Shown: positions 30,823 through 38,784 of the stretch, piece after piece
Layout of the letters: each line of letters begins with the position of its first letter
Numbering within the stretch: position 1 is the first letter of the stretch
Origin: Rhodospirillales bacterium
GTDB lineage: Bacteria; Pseudomonadota; Alphaproteobacteria; Acetobacterales; Acetobacteraceae
DNA: 38,784 nt
Assembly: GCA_025362815.1 (NCBI GenBank)
Contig: JANYFG010000045.1
Span: 1-38,784, forward strand
Direction: 5' to 3'
The notes under the pieces: model-generated
Seen by the model: the letters and a program-made list of their open reading frames with translations, nothing else
Databases searched by the model: none
What the model was told of the DNA's origin: nothing
Program-made: the position numbers and the translations under genes

Positions 30823-32904
30823 ACTCACGCATCGCCAGAAAATGGCCTCCAAGGCGCTCAGGTCGCTGGGCGCCGCCAATCGTCCAAGGCGGGACAGCTC
30901 GACCAGGCGCGCCTGCGGTGCCAGGAGGCGGGTGCGCTCGACCAAGGTTGGTGACGGTTGGGCGGAGGTGAACGCGATGATGTCGAACAGGTTGGCCTGC
31001 CCCAGCAGCAACGCGCTGATCGAGCCCAATTCCTGAGCGCCCGCCACGGCGATTCCGTGTTGCTCCAGCCACGCGCCGCGGCCGGCGGGCGTTGTGGCCG
31101 AGGTGGCGGCGCAGGTGACGACACACCCGGCCTGATGAAGCGACAGCGCCAGATGTGCGTCCGCGGCGGCCGGAAGCTGATCGCCGATGAGCAGGATCTG
31201 CCCGGCCGGCGGGGCCAGTCGCGGTCGGGTCTGCCAGGCGGCATCAAGCGCGGCATCGCATCGTCCGGCCTCGGCGATGTGTTGGCCGAGATCGGCGCCG
31301 TCGGCGCAGCGGGCGATCGCGGCCGGCTGGATGAGGATGTCCCGCCCGCACGCGCGCAGGCGCAGGCACAGGTCGAGCGCTGCTTCCGCCAGACCGGTTG
31401 GTCGCGCGCGGTGGGCGACCTCCTTCAGGGTGGACATGGCATCGGGGGAGAGGAGAAAGCCCAGGGCGCTGACGGCCTCGACCTTGCGCAGGCGGCGGTA
31501 GAGGGGATTGTCCGCCCGCTCGAGCTGGCCGGATTCGTGCGCGACATCGTGCGCGGCGGCATCGATCCCGGCACTGCGCAGAAGGCCGTCCTGCTGGCCC
31601 ATCACCAGGCCGGCGATGACGGCGGCGTTCGGATTTTCGTGGTGGGCGGAGAGCAGACTGTCCAGCCAGGATGGCTCGGGACGCAACACGGGCGCGAGGA
31701 AGACGGTGGGAACGCCCGGGCGGGACAGGCTGGTCAGCCAGGCTTGCAGATCGGCGTCAGGGTCCGTGGCGATCCGCAGATTTCGGATTGTGGCGTGCAG
31801 TATTCCGGGGTCGGACGCCGCGCCGCCGTCGAACAGGATGATCTCCGCGTGCTGGTCGGTCGCCTGGGCGTGCAGGTGGCGCAGGCAGGCGTGAAGCTCG
31901 TCGATATCCTCGCCGACGGGCACCACCACGATGGCCTTGGGATGGGTGGGGACGGCGAGGGCGAGATCGCCTTCGGCCGCCCGCGCGGCGGGGCCATCGG
32001 ACGGCAGGTTTTGGACGGCCTGGGGCGTGTGCTGGCGGGCCATGTCCTGGAACAGGGTTCCCAATGTGGCGAACAGGTCGATAGAGGGCGAGCGCGATCT
32101 GTGCAGCATGTCTTCGGCGATGAGGGCGGCCAGATCGGCGCCGAGCCTTCGCATGAGGTGTTCCAGATCGGCCAGACGGTCTTGCGTGGCGGCGAGCTGG
32201 CCGAGGCGGGCGACGCATGGCACGCCGAAACCTTGGCCGGTGGCGGCATCGGCGACCGAGACGTGAAGCTGGCCGGTGGTGGCGAGCATCGACGCCGGAA
32301 GGGCGAACGAGAATCCGTGCGCACCGTCGCCGATGCCGGCTTTCGCCAGATCCGGGCGCATCTGCGTGGCGCGCGTGGTGCCGACCACCTGGCCATCGAT
32401 GGCGACGGTCACGCTGATGGGCACGCCCGGCTGCAACGGGTGCCAGCACCAGCCGCCGACCACGCCCTCGGACGACACGCCGTCGAGATTGCCCTCGATC
32501 AGCGGCGGACCGGCGGCGGGCGGGTTTGCCTCGGCCTTCGTATCGCGCCAGCCGAGATTGCGGGGCGTGCCGAGCAGGCGCCCTGTTTCGCAATCATGCA
32601 GGCTGATCCAGGCATCCGGCCTGTATTCGGCGAAATCCTGCACAACGATCACGAGGAAGCCGTAGGCGCCGTCGCCCATGCCGGATGCCGCGAGATCGGG
32701 GCGCATGGCGTCGCAGCGGGCCGACGCCACCGGGATACCGTCCAGCTTGATCACCACGGTGGCGCGCGTGTCTGGCCGTTCCGGGCACCAGCACCAGCCT
32801 TCGATCACCCCATCCGCATCCACCCGGTCGAGCTCGCCGACCCAGGCGGGGGCGTGAGACATTCCCCAGTCCGGACGTTTCTGGCGGGCGGAGAAGGCGT
32901 TCAT
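30820..32904 (-). CDS. Multidomain glycosyltransferase-like protein
   Basis: A 694-residue soluble protein. Two related N-terminal modules (about 18-110 and 135-225) each have a G-W-x-W-x-P core followed by RPDLA, then GDGAYGF or GDGAHGF, a beta-rich accessory domain I associate with glycan-synthesis proteins. Residues about 318-560 resemble a family-2 glycosyltransferase (AIVVVPVGEDIDELHACLRH) but lack a DxD motif: FLAPV stands where FLDDD is usual, so it may be inactive. The last 130 residues (ILLIGDQLPAAADAHLAL onward) resemble the first half of a GT4 domain and stop abruptly in a palindrome. The ATG overlaps the upstream gene's TGA (ATGA), showing translational coupling with the heptose-type enzyme. 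A role in surface glycan assembly is inferred. Confidence 0.65.
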   Translation of the reverse strand: MNAFSARQKRPDWGMSHAPAWVGELDRVDADGVIEGWCWCPERPDTRATVVIKLDGIPVASARCDAMRPDLAASGMGDGAYGFLVIVVQDFAEYRPDAWISLHDCETGRLLGTPRNLGWRDTKAEANPPAAGPPLIEGNLDGVSSEGVVGGWCWHPLQPGVPISVTVAIDGQVVGTTRATQMRPDLAKAGIGDGAHGFSFALPASMLATTGQLHVSVADAATGQGFGVPCVARLGQLAATQDRLADLEHLMRRLGADLAALIAEDMLHRSRSPSIDLFATLGTLFQDMARQHTPQAVQNLPSDGPAARAAEGDLALAVPTHPKAIVVVPVGEDIDELHACLRHLHAQATDQHAEIILFDGGAASDPGILHATIRNLRIATDPDADLQAWLTSLSRPGVPTVFLAPVLRPEPSWLDSLLSAHHENPNAAVIAGLVMGQQDGLLRSAGIDAAAHDVAHESGQLERADNPLYRRLRKVEAVSALGFLLSPDAMSTLKEVAHRARPTGLAEAALDLCLRLRACGRDILIQPAAIARCADGADLGQHIAEAGRCDAALDAAWQTRPRLAPPAGQILLIGDQLPAAADAHLALSLHQAGCVVTCAATSATTPAGRGAWLEQHGIAVAGAQELGSISALLLGQANLFDIIAFTSAQPSPTLVERTRLLAPQARLVELSRLGRLAAPSDLSALEAIFWRCVS

Positions 32905-34286
32905 GACGGCGGCGGCCGGAGCAGCAGGGGGGCGATGAAAGCTGCGAGGTCGCCGGCAGGAACATGAGGGCCGGCTTCGCCATGAACACGAAGACCGGCT
33001 TCGCCATGAATACGAAGACCGGCTTCGCCATGAAAACGAAGACCGGCTATGCCGGGGAAGAGATGTCCGGGCATGCCCGCCGCGACGGCGGCCTGCACGT
33101 CGGTCTGCTGGTCGCCGACGAGGACGCAGGCGCCGGGTGTGAGTTCCCAGGCGCGGATGAGGTCCAGCAACATGCCGGGCGCCGGTTTGCGCCAGTCACT
33201 TGTTGCGGCGTAGGCGGCAATCGCGGCCTCGGGGTGGAAGGGGCAGTAGCGGATATCGTCGATCGTGCCGCCGGCCTCGATCATCAGGGCCTGCAGGCGA
33301 TGATGCAGCGTGGCGACGTCCTGCTCGGTATAGTAGCCGCGGGCGACGCCGGACTGGTTGGTGACGATGAAGACGTGCCAGCCGGCATTGGTGGCCAGGG
33401 CCACCGCCTGGCGGGCGGTGGGGGTGAATTCGAAGCGGTCGGCGGTGCCGACATGGCCGTGATCGATGTTGATCACCCCGTCACGGTCGAGAAACAGCGC
33501 GCGCCGGTGCAGACGGGATGGAAGTTCGGTCTGGGCGCGTTCGAGGTCGGCGGGGATGCCGATATCGATGAAATAGCCGTGGCCGGTCTGGGCGCGCAGC
33601 ACGCCTTGTTCGGCCAGGCGGGGCAGGACGTCGCGCTCCAGCGAGCAGATCTCGGTGACATGGTCGAGAATACGGCGATCGAAGATGTAGATGCCGCCGT
33701 TGATGGTGCCGGGCCCCGCCACACCGGGCCCTGCGGCACCCGGGTTGTCGGCGCGTTCGTGAAAGCCGGTGACGCGGTCGCCCTGGGTGGTGACGACGCC
33801 GTAGCGGGAGGTGTCGGGCAGGTGTCGCAGGAGCAGGCGGCCGATCACCTCCGGGGCGTCGGCGGCGCGGGCGGCCATGAAGGGGGCGAGGTTGCAGTCG
33901 AGCAGGCTGTCGCCGTTGCACAGCAAAAACCGCTCGTCGAGCAGATGGCGGGCGTGAAAGAGCGCGCCGCCGGTGCCGGCGCGGACCGGCTCGACCGCGT
34001 GGACGATGCGCATGGGGCGTGGCAGCCGGGTGGCGATGTCGTCCACCGCCGCGCGCAACGTGGCGGACAGGTAGCCGGAGAGCAGCACCGCCTCCTCGAA
34101 CCCGTAGCGTTGCAGCTCGCGCAGCAGCCAGGCGAGGAAGGGACGGTCGCCGACGGTGAGCACAGGTTTGGGGGTGTCCGCCGTGAGGCTGCCCAGGCGG
34201 GTGCCCATGCCGCCGACCAGGATGACGCATTGTCTTAGGCGTGTAGGAGGTAGGCGTGTTGGCGGCTCGGCGGCGAGGTTTGGCAC
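32901..34286 (-). CDS. Bifunctional sugar-nucleotidyltransferase / HAD heptose-bisphosphate-type phosphatase
   Basis: About 461 residues in two domains. Residues 20-255 are a nucleotidyltransferase: GGMGTRLGSLTADTPKP at 25-41, the metal-binding CNGDSLLD at 123-130, and YFIDIGIPADLERAQ at 238-252. Residues 262-410 are a GmhB/HisB-N-type HAD phosphatase: DRDGVIN at 267-273, TNQSG at 309-313, RKPAPGM at 366-372, GDQQTD at 391-396. CPFH (348-351) keeps half of the GmhB zinc motif, while the usual Cys-x-Cys before RKP is SDW. It could make NDP-activated D,D-heptose or a related sugar for LPS or glycoprotein. GTG 34286 has AGGAG at seven bases; a GTG at 34322 is also in frame. A C-terminal 8-residue repeat comes from 24-bp DNA repeats. 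Confidence 0.82.
   Translation of the reverse strand: MPNLAAEPPTRLPPTRLRQCVILVGGMGTRLGSLTADTPKPVLTVGDRPFLAWLLRELQRYGFEEAVLLSGYLSATLRAAVDDIATRLPRPMRIVHAVEPVRAGTGGALFHARHLLDERFLLCNGDSLLDCNLAPFMAARAADAPEVIGRLLLRHLPDTSRYGVVTTQGDRVTGFHERADNPGAAGPGVAGPGTINGGIYIFDRRILDHVTEICSLERDVLPRLAEQGVLRAQTGHGYFIDIGIPADLERAQTELPSRLHRRALFLDRDGVINIDHGHVGTADRFEFTPTARQAVALATNAGWHVFIVTNQSGVARGYYTEQDVATLHHRLQALMIEAGGTIDDIRYCPFHPEAAIAAYAATSDWRKPAPGMLLDLIRAWELTPGACVLVGDQQTDVQAAVAAGMPGHLFPGIAGLRFHGEAGLRIHGEAGLRVHGEAGPHVPAGDLAAFIAPLLLRPPPS
32971..33055. repeat. 24-bp tandem repeat at the 3' end of the nucleotidyltransferase/phosphatase gene
   Basis: Three units (32971-32994, 32995-33018, 33019-33042) and a partial fourth. 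They differ at one central position and encode GEAGLRFH, GEAGLRIH and GEAGLRVH near the C-terminus. Confidence 0.9.
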
Positions 34287-34411
34287 GGACACACTCCTGG
34301 CGAATGCGGCTCGCCGTTTCACCCGCGTGCGAATGACCCGACTATCGCGCGGCTGTCGCGGGCCTTCGCAAAACGCGCGATGCGGCCGGCGTTAATTCGT
34401 CGTTATCGGTC

Positions 34412-35005
34412 TTAGAAAGGCGCGGGCGCAGCGTCGACCGGCGTGGGTTTCGGCTCCGGTGGCGGCAGCTCGTGAACGATGATGGCCCGGGGCGGTTCGG
34501 GCGGTTCGGGAAGTTTTGTCGTGTAGTCCGGCACGATGCGCGCCTGGGAGCCCGCGATCACCAGCACGCGCTGGCCGAGTGCCATGGGCTGCTTGTCCGT
34601 CTGGGTGACACTGACGAGTTCGTTGCTGGGTTTGCGGACGATATATTCGTAGGCCTTGGTGTCGCCGGTGGCGCGCTCCACGCCACTGCCCAGAAGTCCG
34701 CCGAGCAGGCCGCCGCCGACGGCGCCCAAAGCCTGCGTGGCGCCGCCGCCGGGGAGCTGGGCGCCGGTGATGCCGCCCGCGGCGATGCCCGCGGCGGCGC
34801 CGGTGTTGCCGCTGACCTTCACGTCGACATCGCGCACGCCCACGACCACGCCCTGCTCCACCTTGTTGGCCTGTTGCACGGCGCCGGCGTTGTAGGTGTT
34901 GGGCGAAAAGTCAGGCGTGCAGCCGGCCACGAGCAACAGTGCGGCCGATGCGATTGCGGGTGAGCTGATCTTCAAACGGCGGTTTGCGAGGGAAATGGCC
35001 ATCAT
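34412..35005 (-). CDS. Glycine-zipper outer-membrane lipoprotein (SlyB/Pcp-like)
   Basis: A 197-residue lipoprotein. The signal peptide ends in the lipobox LLVAGC, with the Cys as the lipidated residue at about 29. It is followed by an extracellular-type stretch and a glycine-zipper region rich in GG/GA (GAAAGIAAGGITGAQLPGGG, then GAVGGGLLGGLLGSGVE), as in SlyB-type proteins, then YEYIVRKPSNELVSVTQTD, which occurs in that family. The C-terminus is proline-rich. GGAG lies six bases before the ATG at 35005 (a second ATG follows at once). It is divergent from the DUF1194 gene. Function: probably envelope integrity, by family. Confidence 0.82.
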   Translation of the reverse strand: MMAISLANRRLKISSPAIASAALLLVAGCTPDFSPNTYNAGAVQQANKVEQGVVVGVRDVDVKVSGNTGAAAGIAAGGITGAQLPGGGATQALGAVGGGLLGGLLGSGVERATGDTKAYEYIVRKPSNELVSVTQTDKQPMALGQRVLVIAGSQARIVPDYTTKLPEPPEPPRAIIVHELPPPEPKPTPVDAAPAPF

Positions 35006-35085
35006 CCGGGTCTCCGCTTCGATGTGCGCATCGCGGTGGTTTAGGCGCATAGCGGGCGACGTCGCAAACCGTGTAGAGGTATGGC

Positions 35086-35703
35086 ATGGCAGACATGACG
35101 GGCGACGTGGATCTGGCGCTCATTCTGGCGTTCGACGGCTCTGCCAGCGTGACATTCGAAAATTTCGGGCTGATCGCGGGCGGCACCGCCGCGGCCCTGC
35201 GCGATCCCGCCGTGGTGGCGGGCCTGACCGGCGGGGCGCTCGGTGCCAGCCTGTGCTGCCTGTTGCTGTGGTCGGCCCCCGATGCCCAGGATCTGTTGGT
35301 CGACTGGACGCGGATCGACGGACCCGCCGCGCTGGACGCGTTCGCGGCCCAGGTGCAGGACGTGCCGCGCGTGATACCGGCGGGGACGACGGCGATCGGC
35401 GCGGCGCTTTCGGTGTGCGAGGGATTGCTGCGCCTGGCGCCGGCGCGGGCGACGCGGCGGGTGATCGACGTGGCCGGCGACGGGCGCCAGAATCAGGGGA
35501 TCGATCCGGGCCCGGTGCGCGATCGGCTGGTGGACGCGGGTGTGACGATCAATGGTCTGTGCGTGCTGCACGAGGAGGCGGACCTGGTGGAGAGCTACAC
35601 GCGCGACGTGATCGGCGGGATCGGCGCGTTCGCGCTGCAGTGCCAGGATTACGCGGGATTCGAGGCGGCGATGCGACAGAAGCTGCGGCAGGAGATTTCG
35701 TAG
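35086..35703 (+). CDS. DUF1194 domain protein (VWA-like)
   Basis: A 205-residue protein that matches the DUF1194 layout: DLALILAFDGSASV carries a DxSxS MIDAS-type metal site at residues 17-21, and RRVIDVAGDGRQNQG and VTINGLCVL are VWA-like strands. Family members normally have a signal peptide and about 240-270 residues; here the protein begins directly with MADMTGDVDLAL, so it may be cytoplasmic or the N-terminus may be lost. The TAG stop (35701-35703) begins a palindrome. Confidence 0.8.
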   Translation: MADMTGDVDLALILAFDGSASVTFENFGLIAGGTAAALRDPAVVAGLTGGALGASLCCLLLWSAPDAQDLLVDWTRIDGPAALDAFAAQVQDVPRVIPAGTTAIGAALSVCEGLLRLAPARATRRVIDVAGDGRQNQGIDPGPVRDRLVDAGVTINGLCVLHEEADLVESYTRDVIGGIGAFALQCQDYAGFEAAMRQKLRQEIS

Positions 35704-35759
35704 AGCAATATCGCTTTACGTTGAATCGCGCAGCGATCAACAAAGCGATGAAATTGCTC
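35701..35759. repeat. TAGAGC palindrome carrying the DUF1194 stop codon
   Basis: GAGCAAT (35703-35709) pairs with ATTGCTC (35753-35759), TCGCTTT (35711-35717) with AAAGCGA (35742-35748), and an inner TTGAATCGC/GCGATCAA stem closes it, giving one long imperfect hairpin. Its first bases are the stop codon. Confidence 0.85.
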
Positions 35760-35776
35760 GAAAAAATAAGTTTTGT

Positions 35777-37885
35777 TTATGGCGCGGGTGGGGCGATCAG
35801 CTCGATCTGGCGCAGGCGCAAGGCGGCGCGCGTGACGGGGATGGCGAGACCGCGACGGGCCGGGTCGACCGGGCGGTTCACGTCCAGCGTGATCCAGGCG
35901 ACGCCCTGGACGAGGGCTTCGGGTGGAAGGGGAAGGTCCAGGGTGGTGGTGACGCCGTCGCGCAGGTCTTGGACGATCGGGGGGCCGATGGCGGGGACGC
36001 CGTTCAGCGAGATCGTGAGGTCCCTCGTTCCGCCCTGGTTGAACGCGATCGCATCGAGCGTGAGGCGCAAGACGTGTGGGGCTGGGGTGGACGGCCGCAG
36101 GCGGAGCGACATGCGGGGGCCTTCGGACCAGATGACCCCCTGTGCGTCTGGTTTCCATCCGAAGCCGAGATAGGGAGAAAGGGACGGCGCAGCACCTTCG
36201 GCCAGAAGGGGCACGCTGTCCGGGCCGGGCTGTGGGAAGGCTGTGCCGGACAGGGCGGCTGTGCCGGAGGCGCAAAGAACAACCTGGTGGTCGGTGGCGC
36301 ACTGGGTTTGGCCGAACACGCCGACGCGGATCTGGGGCCAGTAGGCGGGGTCTGTGAAAGCCCTGATCTCGCCGTGCAGCATCGGGGCCTCGAGATCGTT
36401 CGACAGGAATTTCTCGCAGTTGAACCATTTGGGTTGGCGGCCGAGGCCCATGTCGCCCAGCTTCAATCCGGCCCGGGCGGCGGCCAGCAGAAGCGGCGCG
36501 TTGACGGCGACGGCGCCGGGATGGGCGGTGCAGCCAGGGGCCGGGGCGGTGCCGAGCAACGTGGCGCCTGCGGGCAGGGTGGGAAGGTCCGGGCCGTTAT
36601 ACCGGCCGGCGAAATACGACACGGCCTGCGCGCGAAGGGGGCCGATGTCGATCCATTGCAGGCCGATCGCCACGGCGAGAACAGGGATGGCGCGGCGGGC
36701 GCCGAGGCGGGAGACGCCGGCGACGGAGGCGAGCATGATGGCGTAGGCCACCGGCCAGACGGCGCGGCCATTGGTGCGGAAGACGGCGAAGATGCTCTCC
36801 CACGGCGTAAGGCCGAGATCGAGAATTTTGAACGGACCGGCGAAGATGCGGCTGCCGAGGGCGAGCAGGAACAGCAGAGCCATCACGACCAGCAGGCCGC
36901 GTCGTGCGCCGGCGCGGCGCCAGGGGCTTAGGCAGAGCCAGATGAACGTGGTGAGCAACACGCCGCCGCCGAGATAGGCGAAGCCTTCGTATTGCCCGCC
37001 GGTGGCGTCCAGCACCGGGAGGTCGGCGCCGAACAGGCCGGAATGCTGGGGCCAGACCAGCGACATCAGGTTCATCGAGTAGGTGCCGAACCCCTTGTCA
37101 CCCCCGCCGAGCCCGCCGGATGCGGCGGTCAGGATCACCACCGGGGAGATGATGACCAGCGCCGTGCGGCCGAGCAGCCGCCAGTTGGGGCGCCGCGTGC
37201 GCCACACCCGCTCGCGCATCGCGTTGTCCAGCGCGGGGGCGGTGAGCAGCGCGGCCGAGAGCAGGAACAGGTAGGGATGGGTGAGCACGCCCAGCAGCAA
37301 GACGCCGAATGCCGCCCACCACAGCCGGCGGCTTGGGCGGTCCAGCAGGCGCAACGTCACGCCCAAGGCCAGCACGATGATGAAATGGCCGCAGAGATTG
37401 ATATGGCCGAGACGGAACAGCAACGCGGGCGTCATCGCGCCCAGAGCGGCAGCGCCGATGGCAGCGGTGAAGGGGGCACCGGTCGATGCCGTCAGCGCGG
37501 CATCGACGAAGCCGCGCACGGCGTAGACGCAGGCGAGCGGCAGCAGCGCGAAACAGGCGGCATACCAAACGCCCATCAGGTTCACCCAGGGCACGCCGGT
37601 GCCGTGCGAGATGGTTTTGGCGATCAGCGACATCAGCGGATTGAGATCGCCGATCGACAGCGCCACGCCGTGCGGCCAGAAAACGTTCGCGGCATGCAGC
37701 GGCGGCAGGCGCCAGGCATCGGTTTGCAGGGCGATGTGCATGGAGAGCGACTGGGCGTTGTCGCCGGAGATCACCTGCCACAGGCCGCCCTGGCCGCCGA
37801 TCACGTCGAGCGGCATGAGCATCAGCGCGGAGGCGATGCCCATGGCGAGGGCCACGACATAGGCCAGGCGCGCATTGTTCAACAT
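35777..37885 (-). CDS. Polytopic membrane protein, DUF6311-like (possible GT-C-type transferase)
   Basis: A 702-residue protein. About eleven or twelve hydrophobic segments fill residues 8-450, starting YVVALAMGIASALMLMPL; a loop after the first (QVISGDNAQSLSMHIALQTD) holds an Asp, as in GT-C enzymes, and HPYLFLLSAAL follows later. The last 250 residues are a soluble, probably periplasmic, beta-rich domain (VIWSEGPRMSLRLR, LDAIAFNQGGTRDLTISLNG). The layout fits uncharacterised DUF6311-type proteins thought to act in glycan transfer. ATG 37885 leads directly to the first segment; ATG 37903 is also possible. The GNAT gene ends 34 bases upstream, so the two may be co-transcribed. Confidence 0.7.
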   Translation of the reverse strand: MLNNARLAYVVALAMGIASALMLMPLDVIGGQGGLWQVISGDNAQSLSMHIALQTDAWRLPPLHAANVFWPHGVALSIGDLNPLMSLIAKTISHGTGVPWVNLMGVWYAACFALLPLACVYAVRGFVDAALTASTGAPFTAAIGAAALGAMTPALLFRLGHINLCGHFIIVLALGVTLRLLDRPSRRLWWAAFGVLLLGVLTHPYLFLLSAALLTAPALDNAMRERVWRTRRPNWRLLGRTALVIISPVVILTAASGGLGGGDKGFGTYSMNLMSLVWPQHSGLFGADLPVLDATGGQYEGFAYLGGGVLLTTFIWLCLSPWRRAGARRGLLVVMALLFLLALGSRIFAGPFKILDLGLTPWESIFAVFRTNGRAVWPVAYAIMLASVAGVSRLGARRAIPVLAVAIGLQWIDIGPLRAQAVSYFAGRYNGPDLPTLPAGATLLGTAPAPGCTAHPGAVAVNAPLLLAAARAGLKLGDMGLGRQPKWFNCEKFLSNDLEAPMLHGEIRAFTDPAYWPQIRVGVFGQTQCATDHQVVLCASGTAALSGTAFPQPGPDSVPLLAEGAAPSLSPYLGFGWKPDAQGVIWSEGPRMSLRLRPSTPAPHVLRLTLDAIAFNQGGTRDLTISLNGVPAIGPPIVQDLRDGVTTTLDLPLPPEALVQGVAWITLDVNRPVDPARRGLAIPVTRAALRLRQIELIAPPAP

Positions 37886-37919
37886 GGCGGCTTCCCGCGA
37901 CATCACGATCCGGAACAGA

Positions 37920-38489
37920 TCAGCGGCGCAGGTGCCGGGGAATTTCCAGGCCGAGACTGACCGGGATGTCCCAAACCTCGGCAACCTGGCGGACGGTGCG
38001 AAACCCGGCGCCGACATAGGCGGGCAGCGCGCGGGGATGGTCGGCGGTGCAGGTGTTCACCGTCAGCGCGCGCGCCCCCATGGCGAACGCGGCGTCGATG
38101 GCGTGGCGGAGGAAGGCGTGGCCGATGCCGTGGCCGACCGCGTGCGGCATCAGGCCGAAATAGCTGAGATTGACGGCGGGCCAATAGGACGCATCCAGCT
38201 CGTAGAACCCGGCCTCGACGCCGTCGACCGACACGACATGGATGGAGACCGCCGAACGCGCCAGCAGCGCCGCCAGCTCCTGGTCGGGCAAGATGCGCCG
38301 CAGCCACCAGAGATAGGGGCCGCCCACGGTGTTGTAGAGCCTGCGGTAATGCGGCACCGAGCATGCGGGCAGCGTGTGAACGTCCACCCCTTTGGGGAAG
38401 GCGGGCGCGGGCGCCGCGGGTGCGCGTTCCATGCGCAGGAATGTGACAACCACATCCGCGCGCAGGGTGTCTTCGGTGGTGGGGCTCAC
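37920..38489 (-). CDS. GNAT family N-acetyltransferase
   Basis: A 189-residue acetyltransferase. VSIHVVSVDGVEAGFYELDA forms the central strands, HAVGHGIGHAFLRHAIDAAF is the pyrophosphate-binding loop and helix (motif A), and LTVNTCTADHPRALPAYVGAGF is the usual C-terminal motif (shown in parts). The start is probably GTG 38489, with GGGAG about nine bases upstream; another frame across the same bases is a shadow. It should transfer acetyl from acetyl-CoA to an amine of unknown identity. It lies between rpoD and the polytopic membrane gene, all on the minus strand. Confidence 0.83.
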   Translation of the reverse strand: MSPTTEDTLRADVVVTFLRMERAPAAPAPAFPKGVDVHTLPACSVPHYRRLYNTVGGPYLWWLRRILPDQELAALLARSAVSIHVVSVDGVEAGFYELDASYWPAVNLSYFGLMPHAVGHGIGHAFLRHAIDAAFAMGARALTVNTCTADHPRALPAYVGAGFRTVRQVAEVWDIPVSLGLEIPRHLRR

Positions 38490-38541
38490 GCGGGGGGTTC
38501 TCCCAGGCTTTTGCGTCGGCGATCGGGGCCGTCAACAACGC

Positions 38542-38784
<243 letters not shown>

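Noticed and set aside
32971-33055. Short regular repeats as a possible CRISPR array.
   Set aside because: The units are directly adjacent with no spacers and lie in frame in a coding region; the same applies to the 12- and 15-bp repeats.
30958-34238. Long plus-strand frames opposite the glycosyltransferase-like and nucleotidyltransferase genes, including NTKTGFAM repeats.
   Set aside because: They show no family motifs; the repeats are the reverse reading of the 24-bp repeat in the real gene.
37903-38538. An alternative reading frame across the GNAT gene.
   Set aside because: It is arginine-rich without motifs, whereas the overlapping frame has clear acetyltransferase motifs.

Overview
This 38.8-kb window is GC-rich chromosomal DNA from an alphaproteobacterium, most likely in the Acetobacteraceae/Rhodospirillales area. 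The clues are the rpoD C-terminus at the right edge, a DapA-family protein that resembles the Azospirillum L-2-keto-3-deoxyarabonate dehydratase throughout, a small hypothetical protein of a type I associate with Acetobacteraceae, and intergenic palindromes of alphaproteobacterial style. The genus cannot be fixed by reading alone. There are 32 genes or gene remnants, tightly packed. No tRNA, rRNA, CRISPR array, transposase or phage gene was seen.

Left part (1-6808): the end of modC, then a five-gene co-directional cassette (SIS-domain deaminase/isomerase, BadF-type kinase, solute-binding protein, two permeases) that looks like amino-sugar import and catabolism without its own transporter ATPase. 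After it comes modA, with a ModE-like inverted repeat just upstream.

Middle-left (6888-15880): a large PIG-L de-N-acetylase is transcribed divergently from a second ABC operon (binding protein, two permeases, an argininosuccinate-lyase-family enzyme, an UgpC/MalK ATPase), which converges on a Gfo/Idh/MocA oxidoreductase. This is the best candidate for an undescribed catabolic system: uptake, de-N-acetylation, a C-N lyase, and a dehydrogenase. The UgpC-type ATPase may also energise the first transporter.

Middle (15989-20494): an unrecognised protein, an LLM-class flavin oxidoreductase pseudogene with an internal out-of-frame deletion, a GMC oxidoreductase, a small hypothetical protein carrying a 15-bp tandem repeat, and the pentose-acid dehydratase.

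Right half: a response regulator, histidine kinase and HtrA/DegP protease in one direction (envelope stress); an alpha/beta hydrolase with a cysteine nucleophile; a DUF2339 membrane protein; an M48 membrane metallopeptidase; a translationally coupled pair for glycan assembly (nucleotidyltransferase-heptose phosphatase fusion and a large glycosyltransferase-like protein); a glycine-zipper lipoprotein; a DUF1194 protein; a polytopic membrane protein; a GNAT acetyltransferase; and the rpoD 3' end.

Striking non-coding structure runs through the window. Five hairpins of one architecture occur in two sequence versions that differ by compensatory stem changes, four of them just after a stop codon. 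Three palindromes beginning TAGAGC supply the TAG stop codon of the preceding gene. A 48-bp segment is repeated in inverted orientation on either side of the M48 peptidase gene. Several genes also carry short in-frame tandem repeats (12, 15 or 24 bp).
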